DNA of 64,000 nucleotides from Candidatus Melainabacteria bacterium (GCA_023250195.1 JAHFBF010000001.1:1-64000); one strand, 5' to 3'. Shown: positions 9,887-19,932, numbered from the stretch's first letter. The notes: generated from the sequence alone by a model not told the origin. Made by a program: numbers and translations.

Positions 9887-11386
9887 ATGGACAAAAATAA
9901 AAAATATATTTTAAGTCTGGACCAAGGGACTACAAGCTCACGTGCACTACTTATAGATGAATCTGGAAAAGTAGTTGGAAAATCACAAAAAGAGTTCAAA
10001 CAAATTTTCCCAAAGCCGTCGTGGGTAGAACATGATCCGCTTGAAATCTGGAACAGCCAGCTCGAAACCGCAAAAGATGCAATATTAAAATCAAACATTA
10101 ATGCAAAGGATATTCATGCAATTGGAATTACAAATCAAAGGGAAACAATTGTTGCATTTGACAGCAAGACAGGAAAGCCTGTTTACAACGCAATAGTCTG
10201 GCAGTGCAGGCGTACAGCAGCTTACTGCGATGAACTGAAACCCAGATACAAAACAAAAATAAAAGAAAAGACCGGGCTTGAAATAGATGCTTACTTTAGT
10301 GCATCTAAAATGAAATGGATATTAGAAAACATACCTGCTGCCGTAGAGACTTGTCGCAGCAAGTCTCTACGATTTGGAACCATTGATTCCTGGTTAATAT
10401 ACAATCTAACTGGTGGAAAATCTTTTTACACAGATCCATCAAATGCATCCCGTACAATGCTTTATAACATAAAAGAAAACAAGTATGATAAAGAACTTTT
10501 AGAAATTTTTGGGATAGAAGAATGGATGCTGCCGGAAGTCATGCATTCAAATAGAGATTTTGGTTTAACTGATAAAAAACATTTTGGTGTAGAGGTTCCT
10601 ATTCATGCTGTTCTCGGAGATCAGCAGGCAGCACTGTTTGGTCAGTGCTGTTTTAAAGAAGGTGATTTAAAAGTTACTTACGGAACCGGGGGATTTTTAC
10701 TTATAAACATTGGCAGTCAGTTTAAATTGAATGAAAATTTTTTAACTACGATTGCCTGGAGTATTAATGATAAGGACATGCCATGGCATGCCCCAACATA
10801 TGCTTTTGAAGGTTCTACATTTATCTCAGGCGCTATTATTCAATGGCTTCGCGATGGACTTGGAATTATCAAAGATTCTTCTGAATGTGAAAAGATGGCA
10901 ATTGGTCTAAATAACAATGAGGGAGTTTATCTGGTCCCTGCTCTTGTGGGACTTGGTGCACCGCACTGGGATCAAGGCGCAAGGGGAACAATTTTAGGAC
11001 TTACAAGAGGTTCAACAAAAGCTCATATAGTTCGCGCAGCAATAGAATCTATGGCATATCAGATAGCTGATTTAATCCTCCCTGTTAAAAAAGAGCTGCC
11101 AAAAGATACATTTATAAAAGCTGACGGCGGGGCTGCAAAAAATAATTTTCTTTTACAGTTTCAGGCAGATCTTTTACAAATGCCACTTACAAGATCATCT
11201 CAGGCTGAAGCAACTGCACTTGGCATAGCCTATCTGGCAGGATTAAAACTTGGATTTTGGAAGTCATTTGAAGATATACAAAAGACCTGGCATCCTGATG
11301 AACTCTTTATTCCAAGAACCAATAGGGATAAAGAATATTCACTTTGGAAAGAGGCTGTTAAAAGAGCATTAAAGTGGGAACAATAA
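9887..11386 (+). CDS. glpK: Glycerol kinase
   Basis: 499 residues, full family length. Phosphorylates glycerol to sn-glycerol 3-phosphate with ATP in the cytoplasm. FGGY-kinase signatures are clear: DQGTTSSRA near the N-terminus (phosphate-binding loop), GITNQRET, GDQQAALFGQ, and GGAAKNNFLLQFQAD in the C-terminal ATP-binding half. A 28 bp GTAG palindrome lies in frame inside the gene and encodes residues 153-162 (VETCRSKSLR), just before the conserved FGTIDSWL. From memory the E. coli protein has about the same number of residues here, so the element seems to have replaced rather than lengthened this surface segment. No glpF or glpD is adjacent, and the upstream 286 bp (9601-9886) are AT-rich with no other gene seen. 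Confidence 0.97.
   Translation: MDKNKKYILSLDQGTTSSRALLIDESGKVVGKSQKEFKQIFPKPSWVEHDPLEIWNSQLETAKDAILKSNINAKDIHAIGITNQRETIVAFDSKTGKPVYNAIVWQCRRTAAYCDELKPRYKTKIKEKTGLEIDAYFSASKMKWILENIPAAVETCRSKSLRFGTIDSWLIYNLTGGKSFYTDPSNASRTMLYNIKENKYDKELLEIFGIEEWMLPEVMHSNRDFGLTDKKHFGVEVPIHAVLGDQQAALFGQCCFKEGDLKVTYGTGGFLLINIGSQFKLNENFLTTIAWSINDKDMPWHAPTYAFEGSTFISGAIIQWLRDGLGIIKDSSECEKMAIGLNNNEGVYLVPALVGLGAPHWDQGARGTILGLTRGSTKAHIVRAAIESMAYQIADLILPVKKELPKDTFIKADGGAAKNNFLLQFQADLLQMPLTRSSQAEATALGIAYLAGLKLGFWKSFEDIQKTWHPDELFIPRTNRDKEYSLWKEAVKRALKWEQ
10343..10370 (+). repeat. GTAG palindrome inside glpK
   Basis: 28 bp: GTAGAGACTTG, six-base centre, CAAGTCTCTAC (11 bp perfect arms). Nearly the same sequence as the holB element at 59712-59739. 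Read in the GTA-GAG frame, which has no stop. Confidence 0.93.
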
Positions 11387-11407
11387 TATAATCTTAGTGA
11401 CCTAGTC

Positions 11408-11436
11408 GTAAAGGCAGGTTTGAAACCTGCCTCAAC
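11408..11436 (+). repeat. GTAG-family palindrome between glpK and metH
   Basis: 29 bp, ends GTAAAG and CTCAAC, inner arms AGGCAGGTTT and AAACCTGCCT around a single G. Same internal sequence as the sucC-sucD element at 48173-48201. Confidence 0.9.
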
Positions 11437-11453
11437 ATTAATAAACCGTAAAT

Positions 11454-14400
11454 ATGAGCAAAAGTTTTTTAGATCTCTGCAAAGAAAAAATTGTATTCTT
11501 TGATGGTGCAATGGGGACCTCTATTCAGACTTACCCACTTACTTTAGATGATTTTGAAGGTCTGGAAGGATGCAATGAAATCTTAGTAAAAACAAAACCT
11601 GAAATTATAAAAGAAATTCATTCGTCTTTTTTAAAAGTTGGCTGTGACGTGATTGAAACAAACAGTTTTGGTTCAAGCAGTATTGTACTTGCTGAATATG
11701 ATATAAAAGACAGAGCATATGAATTAAATTTTCAATCAGCAAAACTTGCAAAAGAAGTCGCAGATGATTTTAATGCTTTAAGCCCTAGATTTGTAGCAGG
11801 TTCCATTGGTCCTACTACAAAACTCCCTACCCTTGGACATATAAATTATGAAGACATGAAAAAATCGTTTTATACACAGGCCAGCGGTCTACTGGATGGC
11901 GGAGTTGATTTGTTTCTGCTTGAGACCTGCCAGGATATCCTGCAGATTAAAGCCGGTCTTAGTGGAATCTTTAAGGTAATGGAAGAAAAGAAAAAAAGAA
12001 TTCCTATTATGGTTCAAATAACTATTGAAAGAACAGGAACAATGCTTGTAGGCTCAGACATTGCATCTGCATTCTGTGCAATTGAACCATATGAAATAGA
12101 TATGATAGGAATGAACTGTGCTACCGGACCGCTTGAGATGTCAGATCACATAAGATATTTATGTGAAGTAAGCAGGTTACCGATTTCCTGTATCCCAAAT
12201 GCAGGAATTCCTGAAAATATAGGCGGCAAAAGTCATTATCATTTATCACCTGAAGAATTTGCCAAAACACTTTTTCACTTTACAAACGATTTAGGAGTAA
12301 GTATCGTCGGAGGATGCTGTGGTACGACTCCGGAGCATTTAAAAGCACTTATTAACTTAACAGGAAACAAAGAACCAAAAAAAAGAAATCCAAAGTATAT
12401 AAACTCTGCAAGCAGCCTCTATAATTCTGTTCCACTGAGCATTGATCCTCCTCCTGTCTTTGTAGGAGAAAGAACCAATGCAAATGGCAGTAAGCTTTTT
12501 CGTGACCTTTTAGCTAAAGAAGATTTTGATGGAATGATAAATTTGGCAAAAGGGCAGCTTGAAGAAGGAGCACACCTTCTTGATGTTTGTACAGCCTATG
12601 TAGGCAGAGATGAAACAAAAGATATGACTGAGTACATAAAAAGATTAAATACTCAGGTAAATATTCCTTTGATGATTGACTCTACTGAAGCTCCTGTAAT
12701 TCAAAAATCACTTGAGCTGATTGGAGGAAAAGCGCTAATAAACTCCATAAACCTTGAAGACGGTGAAGAAAGAATAAAAAAAGTCTGCCCAATGGCAAAA
12801 GAATTTGGCTCAGCTTTGGTTGCGCTGACAATAGACGAAGAGGGCATGGCTAAAACAGCTGAAAAGAAATTTGAAATTGCAAAGAGGATTTATAACCTTG
12901 CTGTTGAAAAATATAAGATTCCCGGGAAAGATCTGATTTTTGACACGCTTACCTTTACTCTTGGAAGCGGCGATGAAGAGTTCAGAAAAGCAGGGATTGA
13001 AACAATTGAAGGAATTAAATTAATAAAAAAATCTATTCCTGAAGTAAAAACTGTGCTTGGAATAAGCAACATTTCATTTGGGCTTTCTCCTGAATCAAGG
13101 CATGTTTTAAACTCCATGTTTATGAATGAAGCTGTAGCAGGCGGGCTGGACATGGCTATTGTAAATGCAAAAACAATCCTTCCTTTGTATAAAATTCCTG
13201 AAGAGCAGAGACAAACAGCCCTGGATTTAATTTATGACAGAAGAAAAGAAAATTACGATCCTCTTCATAAATTTATGTCCCTTTTTGAAAATACAAAAAA
13301 AGATACGAGCCGAAAAATTAAAGAAGAAAAACAATTATCTATTGAAGAAACACTAAAGAAAAGAATTGTAGACGGGAATAAAGCCGGAGTAACAAAAGAC
13401 TTAGAAGAAGCGCTTAAAAAATATTCACCACTTGACATCATAAATAATATTTTGCTTGATGGAATGAAAACAGTGGGTGATCTATTTGCCTCTGGTGAAA
13501 TGCAGTTACCGTTTGTTTTACAGTCAGCAGAAACAATGAAAGCTTCTGTAGCATATTTAGAGCCCTTTATGGAGAAAAAAGATATTAAAAAAAGAGGGAA
13601 AATTGTTTTAGCTACTGTAAAGGGGGATGTTCACGACATTGGTAAAAATCTTGTTGATATTATTCTTACAAACAATGGCTATGAAGTTTTTAATCTTGGC
13701 ATTAAGCAGCCAATTGAAAGTATTATAAATAAAGCTCTTGAGACAGATACAGATGTTATCGGAATGAGCGGACTGTTAGTAAAATCTACTCAAATTATGA
13801 AAGAAAATCTGGAAATCCTCAATGAAAGAAATATTACAATTCCTGTAATTCTCGGTGGTGCAGCACTAACCCGAAAATTTGTAGAAGAAGACTGCCAGAA
13901 CACTTACAATGGTAAAGTTTTTTACGGTTCAGATGCATTTAGTGATCTTAGATTTATGGGAGAAATCTTTAATAACAAAGAAGCAGTAAGCCCTAAAAAA
14001 TCTCCAAAACGTGAAAGAGTCAGTGAGATTATTTCGGGCTCAAGCCTGCAGAATGACATTGAAACACAACACTCAACTATCAGCACTATTATTAGAAGTC
14101 CAATTATAGAACCATGTCTTCAAATACCAAAAATCCCTTTTTACGGTTCCAAAGTACTTGACCAGATTTCTCTTGATGCAATTAATCCTTATATTAACGA
14201 AACTGCTCTTATAGTAGGTCAATGGCAGGTTAAAAAAGGAAAGCTGCCAAAAGAAGAATATGAAAAGATTTTAAAAGAAAGGATTTATCCTGTTCTTGAA
14301 AACCTTAAAAAATTATCCAAGGAGCAAAATTTATTAATTCCAAAAACTGTATATGGCTATTATTACTGTGTATCTGAAGGAAATGATTTGATTATTCTGG

Positions 14401-14927
14401 ATGAAGACAAAAAAACAGAAGTAAAGAGATTTACTTTCCCAAGACAAAAAGACAGAGACAGGCTTTGCCTTTCTGATTATTTTATAAGTAGGGATGAAAT
14501 GAGTAAGAGGGGGGTGGATGTAGTAGCTTTTCATGCAGTAACTGTAGGTGAACAGGCAAGTGAATATTCAAAGAATTTATTTAACGAAAATAAGTACACT
14601 GATTACCTTTATTTCCATGGGTTAAGTGTAGAAACTACAGAAGCATTAGCTGAATGGTCACATAAAAAGATCAGAACAGAACTGGATATTCACCACGATG
14701 ACGAAAAAGAAATGAAAAAACTTCTCGGGCAGGGATATCACGGAGCACGTTATAGCTTTGGATATCCTGCATGTCCCTATTTGGAAGATCAAGACAAAAT
14801 GTTTGAATTAATAAGACCTGAAAGAATAGGAATTTCTTTGTCGGAAAGCTTTCAACTCCACCCAGAACAAAGCACATCAGCAATCATCGTTCATCACCCA
14901 CAAGCTAAATATTTTAATGTTAGCTAG
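11454..14927 (+). CDS. metH: Cobalamin-dependent methionine synthase
   Basis: 1157 residues, slightly shorter than the roughly 1230 of E. coli MetH but with all four modules. Residues 1-310 are the homocysteine domain with zinc ligands in GMNCATG and GGCCGTTPEH. About 330-600 is the pterin (methyl-THF) domain starting VGERTNANGS. About 640-870 is the cobalamin domain with cap and DVHDIGKN, the DxHxxG motif that gives the axial His. About 910-1157 is the activation domain with the SAM-binding RYSFGYPACPYLED motif. It transfers methyl from 5-methyl-THF to homocysteine. It starts 67 bp after glpK; no cobalamin riboswitch fits in that gap. The stop overlaps that of the convergent downstream gene by a few bases. 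Confidence 0.97.
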   Translation: MSKSFLDLCKEKIVFFDGAMGTSIQTYPLTLDDFEGLEGCNEILVKTKPEIIKEIHSSFLKVGCDVIETNSFGSSSIVLAEYDIKDRAYELNFQSAKLAKEVADDFNALSPRFVAGSIGPTTKLPTLGHINYEDMKKSFYTQASGLLDGGVDLFLLETCQDILQIKAGLSGIFKVMEEKKKRIPIMVQITIERTGTMLVGSDIASAFCAIEPYEIDMIGMNCATGPLEMSDHIRYLCEVSRLPISCIPNAGIPENIGGKSHYHLSPEEFAKTLFHFTNDLGVSIVGGCCGTTPEHLKALINLTGNKEPKKRNPKYINSASSLYNSVPLSIDPPPVFVGERTNANGSKLFRDLLAKEDFDGMINLAKGQLEEGAHLLDVCTAYVGRDETKDMTEYIKRLNTQVNIPLMIDSTEAPVIQKSLELIGGKALINSINLEDGEERIKKVCPMAKEFGSALVALTIDEEGMAKTAEKKFEIAKRIYNLAVEKYKIPGKDLIFDTLTFTLGSGDEEFRKAGIETIEGIKLIKKSIPEVKTVLGISNISFGLSPESRHVLNSMFMNEAVAGGLDMAIVNAKTILPLYKIPEEQRQTALDLIYDRRKENYDPLHKFMSLFENTKKDTSRKIKEEKQLSIEETLKKRIVDGNKAGVTKDLEEALKKYSPLDIINNILLDGMKTVGDLFASGEMQLPFVLQSAETMKASVAYLEPFMEKKDIKKRGKIVLATVKGDVHDIGKNLVDIILTNNGYEVFNLGIKQPIESIINKALETDTDVIGMSGLLVKSTQIMKENLEILNERNITIPVILGGAALTRKFVEEDCQNTYNGKVFYGSDAFSDLRFMGEIFNNKEAVSPKKSPKRERVSEIISGSSLQNDIETQHSTISTIIRSPIIEPCLQIPKIPFYGSKVLDQISLDAINPYINETALIVGQWQVKKGKLPKEEYEKILKERIYPVLENLKKLSKEQNLLIPKTVYGYYYCVSEGNDLIILDEDKKTEVKRFTFPRQKDRDRLCLSDYFISRDEMSKRGVDVVAFHAVTVGEQASEYSKNLFNENKYTDYLYFHGLSVETTEALAEWSHKKIRTELDIHHDDEKEMKKLLGQGYHGARYSFGYPACPYLEDQDKMFELIRPERIGISLSESFQLHPEQSTSAIIVHHPQAKYFNVS

Positions 14928-16258
14928 CAATGAACATTAAAATCAAATACTGGAGAAGTTGAAAAATCACAAACTGATTCCGGTGGCATTGAATCTTCTA
15001 CCCTATTCTCTTCCTGAATTAAAGCATTTTCGCTATTTGAAGCAATTCTAGACATAACTCCAGCAAGATTAAATCTGTGTTGTGCAATCATAAGATTGCA
15101 CAAATCAAAACTTGGATTTTTCTTATTTACTATGCTTCTTCTGATATCAGTCATTGCAAAAAGCATTTCCATTTCTGCTCTTTTCATAAGAGCACGATAC
15201 ATTAATTTCTTACTTTCTTCTCTCTTATACATAGCATGTAAATACTGTCTTTTAGCTTCCAAGCGATGTCTTTCTTCACATTCTTCTCTTCTTGCCTCTT
15301 CCTGTCTTTCCTTTTCTTCTTTCTCAAGTTGCTGCCAAAACTCTTTCAGAAAATCATAAACACAACTTGTCCAGTTACACAGTTCATTAAACACTGAGTA
15401 ACACAGACCATAAAACACACCATTACAAATCCCTCTTTCAAGATAATTACAACTTTCCTGTAACTGTTCAGCAATAAATCTTCTATCTTCAATTGTTAAC
15501 TTAGTACATTCTCTTTGAGAAGCTTCATGAGCTCTTTCTACACCACATACAAGCGGCTCTGCTGTATCATGAAGATATAACAATGCATGATATTCTCCTC
15601 TTTCTTCTGCATCCCTTATAGCCGCAGCAAGAGCTCTAAGCCCTCTTATAAACGATTCTCTTAACTCCATAAGCTCACTTTCATTCAAAGACACACATTC
15701 TCCACATTCAATACAATGAGCCATATGAAGCAAGCATTGTGCATCTCTTGTATCTCTCCACTGAACAATAATAATTGTAAGGTTAACATTATTATTGTTT
15801 TGGGGTAATTGGGAAACTGAAGCTGGCTCATCAAGGGCTTCCTGGGATTCTCTTGAAACAAGGTGTTTCCCTGCCACATTCACTCCTGTACTTTGTAATA
15901 AGCTACCAAAGTTTCCAATCAACTGCCCATTATCCTGAGGCTGAGAAGAATCATTGTTGGCTGCTAAATTTTTTGCAAACAATAAAAGAGGAGAAAAGGC
16001 ACCAGCAATACCAGAAAGCCTCTCACAAAAATTATCAAATAACTCAACAGCATGATTAACACAGCTCCCTGCAGATTTATTTTGAGTACAAATACTATCC
16101 GGATTATTATTCGTAGAGCTTATAAACTTATCTTCTTCAGAGTCAGTATTTTTAAAGTTATTCGGGTTCTTATTTTCAATATTTGCAAAAGAAATGACGG
16201 AAGGATGACTATCCTCACTCAAAACTCCAATCTTGTTTTCTGAAATCCCACCCACCAT
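14924..16258 (-). CDS. Uncharacterised Cys-rich coiled-coil protein
   Basis: 444 residues, not recognised. No signal peptide is evident. Residues about 1-190 are polar and Asn-rich; the centre has unusually many cysteines, including HCIECGECVS, GICNGVFYGLC and CNWTSCVY. About 310-400 is a strongly charged Glu/Arg/Lys helix that should form a coiled coil. The Cys content in an apparently cytoplasmic protein could mean metal or Fe-S binding, but spacing matches no motif I know. Convergent with metH, overlapping it by about 4 bp at the stops. Probably lineage-specific. Confidence 0.7.
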   Translation of the reverse strand: MVGGISENKIGVLSEDSHPSVISFANIENKNPNNFKNTDSEEDKFISSTNNNPDSICTQNKSAGSCVNHAVELFDNFCERLSGIAGAFSPLLLFAKNLAANNDSSQPQDNGQLIGNFGSLLQSTGVNVAGKHLVSRESQEALDEPASVSQLPQNNNNVNLTIIIVQWRDTRDAQCLLHMAHCIECGECVSLNESELMELRESFIRGLRALAAAIRDAEERGEYHALLYLHDTAEPLVCGVERAHEASQRECTKLTIEDRRFIAEQLQESCNYLERGICNGVFYGLCYSVFNELCNWTSCVYDFLKEFWQQLEKEEKERQEEARREECEERHRLEAKRQYLHAMYKREESKKLMYRALMKRAEMEMLFAMTDIRRSIVNKKNPSFDLCNLMIAQHRFNLAGVMSRIASNSENALIQEENRVEDSMPPESVCDFSTSPVFDFNVHC

Positions 16259-16368
16259 ACAAGCTCTCAGAATAATTCAGTACTTAACTATATAAAGCAG
16301 CTTAAAAGAATAATTGACTTTAATTTAGGGCTATCCAATATTGAGTATAAAAATCCTGATTAAAAAGC

Positions 16369-16498
16369 TGTTAAAACATGCTTCCTATAAGGGTTTTGCA
16401 ATGAGATTCTTACAAACAAAGATTACATTTTGGTTAAAAGCTGCTTGCTACAAGCGTTTTGCAATGAGATTCTTACAAACAAAGATTACACTTCGATT
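16369..16498 (+). repeat. 63 bp direct tandem duplication at the 3' end of the FAD oxidase gene
   Basis: A 34 bp segment (TTTTGCAATGAGATTC...) is identical at 16394-16427 and 16457-16490, period 63 bp, with similar flanks. Lies just beyond the stop codon (16497-16499) of the minus-strand oxidase gene; the third partial copy merges with that stop. Confidence 0.85.
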
Positions 16499-17885
16499 AA
16501 AACATATTACCTGGAGCCATTATTCCATTTGGATCAAGAGAATACTTCAACGATTTCATAGCATTGATAACCGTTTGCGGATATTGATATTTCACAAAAT
16601 CCTTCTTGATTTTCCCAATTCCATGCTCAGCAGCAATTGTTCCCCCCAGCAAAACCACTTGCTGACAAGTTCGATGCACCACTTCTAATATTTGTTTTTT
16701 TTCTGCAGAATCTTTTGCAATGAAATTGTAATGAGGATGTCCATTTCCAATGTGTCCATAAATAACAGGCTCGTTTATTCTTGCATCTTTTGTAAGTTTT
16801 TGAGCGTAGTCTATAATTTCATGAATCCTCTTTATAGGAACAGACCAATCAGTAGAAACCTTTCCGCCACCGTCTCTTGTAAATTTTCCACCCTCTTCAA
16901 ATAAATGACTTGGGACTTTATGTCTAAGTTCTCTCAATTCTTCCTGTTGTTTTGGCACATCAGCGATAATCGTATCATCTACAATTGCTTTATTTTTTTC
17001 TAAGAATGAAACCCAGTTGTTTAATATAGATTCAAATTCTTCAGCCTTATATTCCTGTTCAAAAAAAATAGCAGCCTGCGCAGGCTCAGGAATTTTAAAT
17101 GTAGAATCCGGTTTGATAATATTAAGTCCATGACAATCAAAAAGTTCAATTGCGCGCGGCGTTATCGCAGAAATTTTATGGGTCAACTCACTGCGAACAT
17201 TAATAACAAAATCTAATGCTTCATTTAATGTTTTAAAAAAAGCCATGCCGCCAAAAAAGTTTTCCGGCTTTTCAAGTAATTCAACCTCAATTTTTGTAAT
17301 AATCCCTAGGGTACCTTCAGATCCTACAAAAATATCCACCATATTTTGAAACGGCAGATAACCAAATGTATTTTTTTCAATTTCAGGTTTTCTGAGATTC
17401 AGAACTTCTCCTGAAGCTAAAACCACTTCAAGAGCCCGGACATATTTTCTTGTAGAGCCATATTTAAAAGTTCTTGAGCCTGATGCATTTGTAGCAATAG
17501 ACCCACCAAAAAAGCATTCTTTTTCGCTCGTAGGATCTGGAGCATAAAATACACCCTGTTCTAAAATTGTTTTTTTTAAATCAGAAAGCATCATCCCTGG
17601 TTCAGCAATTGCAAATTTTTCTTTCGTGTTTATTTCAAGAATCTTTGTCATTTGACTGGTATCTAAAATCCAGCCTCCAAGAGCTGCTGCAGAACCAGTT
17701 AGACTACTGCGGTTTCCTATAGTTGTAATTGGTATTTTTTTAGAATTTGCTTCTTTTACAATTTCAATTACTTCACTTACAGATTTTGGTCTAACTAATG
17801 CTTCAGCATAACCGGGATAATTTGAAGAATCAGTACAAAAGCCTTTAATGATATCTTGATCGGTTATTAGATTAAAACTAGCCAT
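16497..17885 (-). CDS. FAD-linked 2-hydroxyacid dehydrogenase (GlcD/D-2-hydroxyglutarate dehydrogenase type)
   Basis: 462 residues. FAD-binding type 4 domain (about 35-215) with the PP-loop GNRSSLTGSAAALGG, a block with PDPTSEKECFFGGSIATNASG and GSEGTLGIITK. The FAD_oxidase_C domain follows (about 215-460) with GHIGNGHPHYNF (metal and substrate His) and AAEHGIGKIKKDF near the end. Such enzymes oxidise D-lactate, glycolate or D-2-hydroxyglutarate and pass electrons to quinone or ETF. No GlcE/GlcF partners are adjacent. The neighbouring DUF1338-like dioxygenase, whose studied relative makes D-2-hydroxyglutarate, makes that acid the most attractive substrate here; this is inference. Confidence 0.9.
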   Translation of the reverse strand: MASFNLITDQDIIKGFCTDSSNYPGYAEALVRPKSVSEVIEIVKEANSKKIPITTIGNRSSLTGSAAALGGWILDTSQMTKILEINTKEKFAIAEPGMMLSDLKKTILEQGVFYAPDPTSEKECFFGGSIATNASGSRTFKYGSTRKYVRALEVVLASGEVLNLRKPEIEKNTFGYLPFQNMVDIFVGSEGTLGIITKIEVELLEKPENFFGGMAFFKTLNEALDFVINVRSELTHKISAITPRAIELFDCHGLNIIKPDSTFKIPEPAQAAIFFEQEYKAEEFESILNNWVSFLEKNKAIVDDTIIADVPKQQEELRELRHKVPSHLFEEGGKFTRDGGGKVSTDWSVPIKRIHEIIDYAQKLTKDARINEPVIYGHIGNGHPHYNFIAKDSAEKKQILEVVHRTCQQVVLLGGTIAAEHGIGKIKKDFVKYQYPQTVINAMKSLKYSLDPNGIMAPGNMF

Positions 17886-17965
17886 ATGATTAATTATAAA
17901 CGGTGACTGGGTGTGAGCAAAGCAGTATAGAACTAATCACGTCATTGCTTCTGCTAATAAAATCC

Positions 17966-18613
17966 CTACAACACACTGTCTTTCATTAGGCTGTCAGCCT
18001 GTTCTGATATAAAGCCAGTGTATATTTTTCCGGTTTTTGGATCTGGATTTCTCTGAGCCAGTTCCAATACAGAATATGGCTGCCCATCAATTACTTCTGC
18101 CTGAGTAAAAATTTGTCTTAGTCTTGTTCCCTGCGGGCCTGTAACTTTGCCAGGGAAGTTAACTCCTGTTTGTTTCAAAAGATTAATTACCTCTTCAATT
18201 TCAATCCCTCTTTGCACAAGAACTGCAATATGGTGATAATCTTTGTCTCCAAACTTATCAACCCATTTTTTTATAATCTGAAGTGATTCCGGAGCATCAT
18301 TATATGTTTGATCTATAAACATAACCGGATATTTTGTATGTCTATAAACCTTTGCATACCAGCCTTCATTTTTATAATCAATAGTTTCAGAATACTTATA
18401 GCCAAGTCCAATAAAATGTTCTGCAGCCTTATCAATGTCATATGTTCTCACTGTAAGATGGTCAATTACACAATCCCATCCTTTTTGCTCACAGACTTCT
18501 GCATACTTTCTAGCAGCAAGGTTTTTTTCAAAGTAAATCACTAACCTGTCATAAATAGATTCCTCACTTTTGTATTTTTCAAGGACATTTTCAATATAAT
18601 GATTTAAACTCAT
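17966..18613 (-). CDS. DUF1338/HglS-like VOC metalloenzyme (2-oxoadipate dioxygenase/decarboxylase family, divergent)
   Basis: 215 residues, shorter than HglS (about 460) but like short DUF1338 proteins. Recognisable positions: VIDHLTVRT with His52, a GYKYSETIDYKNEGWYAKVY block, DYHHIA with His127/His128, YSVLELAQR with Glu184, and the C-terminal KIYTGFISEQADSL. These match in order the DUF1338 pattern DH-RTF...YAKHY...NH...EFAKR...YQGF-ADK, giving a plausible His-His-Glu metal site. Characterised relatives convert 2-oxoadipate to D-2-hydroxyglutarate in lysine breakdown. Divergent from the aminotransferase gene with only 44 bp between starts, so the two probably share a control region. The family call is by eye. 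Confidence 0.65.
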   Translation of the reverse strand: MSLNHYIENVLEKYKSEESIYDRLVIYFEKNLAARKYAEVCEQKGWDCVIDHLTVRTYDIDKAAEHFIGLGYKYSETIDYKNEGWYAKVYRHTKYPVMFIDQTYNDAPESLQIIKKWVDKFGDKDYHHIAVLVQRGIEIEEVINLLKQTGVNFPGKVTGPQGTRLRQIFTQAEVIDGQPYSVLELAQRNPDPKTGKIYTGFISEQADSLMKDSVL

Positions 18614-18657
18614 ATGATGTACTCCTTACAAAATTATATTCTCTTGAGATAACAACT

Positions 18658-19932
18658 ATGATAACAAACAGTGCTACAAATTTAAAAGATTTACTGGCCA
18701 AAGATGAACAATTTTTATCTAATGCTCTTTACAGGGTATTTCATATTGTAGCTGAGCGAGGAGAGGGAGTATATCTTTACTCCTCTGATGGAACAAAATA
18801 CTTAGACTTAACTTGTGGTATTGGCGTTACACAGCTTGGGCACTGTCACCCGGAAGTAGTACAAGCAGCAAAAGATCAGTTGGATAAACTGGTACATATA
18901 AGCTGCGTAACTCATCATACATTAAATATTGCACTTGCTGAAAAATTAGCTAAGTTCCTGCCTGGAAAAATAAATAATACTTTCTTTTGTAATAGTGGAG
19001 CTGAAGCTGTAGATGGAGCTATTAAGTTTTCAAGGAGACTAAACAAAGGAAGACCAAATATTATTTCATTCAGAGGTGCATTTCACGGACGAACTATTGG
19101 CGGTACTTCTGTTTCTTCATCAAAGGAACTGCACAGAAAATATTACGACCCACTTTTACCTGGAATAAACATAGTGGATTACCCAAACTGCTATATGGGC
19201 AAAGAGCCTGAGAAAGAAGCAGAAAGAGTATTAGAATCAATTGAAAAATTATTCAAATCAAATCTTCCTGCTGAGTCAGTTTCAGCGATGATCATTGAAC
19301 CTGTTCTTGGTGAGGGTGGTTACCTACCAGCTCCTTTAAAACCAGTTAATTTTTTAAAAGAGCTAAGAAAGATTTGTAATAAACATGGCATTATACTTAT
19401 TTGCGATGAGGTCCAGTCAGGAATAGGCAGAACAGGAAAGTGGTTTGCTGTAGAACATTATGACATTGAACCAGATATAATCACCATGGCAAAAGGACTT
19501 GGAAATGGGCTACCGATAGGAGCATTTTCAGCTCAAAAAGAGAAAATGTCTGAAATGCCTCCTGGTTCTCATGGCAGTACTTTTGGAGGAAATCCTGTTT
19601 CATGTGCTGCTGCTGTTAAAACACTTGAAATAATTGAAAGAGACAAGATCCTTGACTATGTTTCAAGCACTGGAAACGAACTAATGAAACATCTTGAAGC
19701 TGAATTAAAATCAAAAGCAAACATAAGAGGTCTTGGGTTTATGATCGGTATTGAACTTAGTTCAAAAGATATTGCTGACAAGGTAATCCAGGAATGTTTT
19801 AAAGAAAAAATGCTTATTTTAAGCGCTGGTATGGAACAAAACATAATAAGATTTATTCCACCGTTAAATATTGAGAAAAATTTATTGTTCAGTGCTGTCG
19901 ATAAAATTATTGGTTTTATAAAGAAGACATAA
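18658..19932 (+). CDS. Class III PLP aminotransferase (4-aminobutyrate/omega-amino acid type)
   Basis: 424 residues, normal length. Class III fold markers: DGTKYLDLTCGIGVTQLGHCHP near residue 45, NSGAEAVDGAIKFSRR for phosphate binding, FHGRTIGGTSVS, IIEPVLGEGG, ICDEVQSGIGRTG and TMAKGLGNGLPIGAF carrying the PLP lysine. It moves an amino group from an amino acid (4-aminobutyrate, ornithine, lysine epsilon-amino or 2-aminoadipate in relatives) to 2-oxoglutarate or pyruvate. It is followed after 54 bp by an aldehyde dehydrogenase, the usual partner when the transamination leaves a semialdehyde. Specificity cannot be set from sequence alone; lysine 6-aminotransferase or GABA aminotransferase are the main options. 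Confidence 0.9.
   Translation: MITNSATNLKDLLAKDEQFLSNALYRVFHIVAERGEGVYLYSSDGTKYLDLTCGIGVTQLGHCHPEVVQAAKDQLDKLVHISCVTHHTLNIALAEKLAKFLPGKINNTFFCNSGAEAVDGAIKFSRRLNKGRPNIISFRGAFHGRTIGGTSVSSSKELHRKYYDPLLPGINIVDYPNCYMGKEPEKEAERVLESIEKLFKSNLPAESVSAMIIEPVLGEGGYLPAPLKPVNFLKELRKICNKHGIILICDEVQSGIGRTGKWFAVEHYDIEPDIITMAKGLGNGLPIGAFSAQKEKMSEMPPGSHGSTFGGNPVSCAAAVKTLEIIERDKILDYVSSTGNELMKHLEAELKSKANIRGLGFMIGIELSSKDIADKVIQECFKEKMLILSAGMEQNIIRFIPPLNIEKNLLFSAVDKIIGFIKKT

Noticed and set aside
11387-11453. Cobalamin riboswitch before metH
   Set aside because: The 67 bp gap is too short and mostly filled by a palindrome; no B12-box seen.
16341-16688. Plus-strand ORF of 115 codons over the 3' end of the FAD oxidase
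   Set aside because: It covers the tandem duplication and the antisense of a conserved gene; its repeated peptide comes from the duplication.
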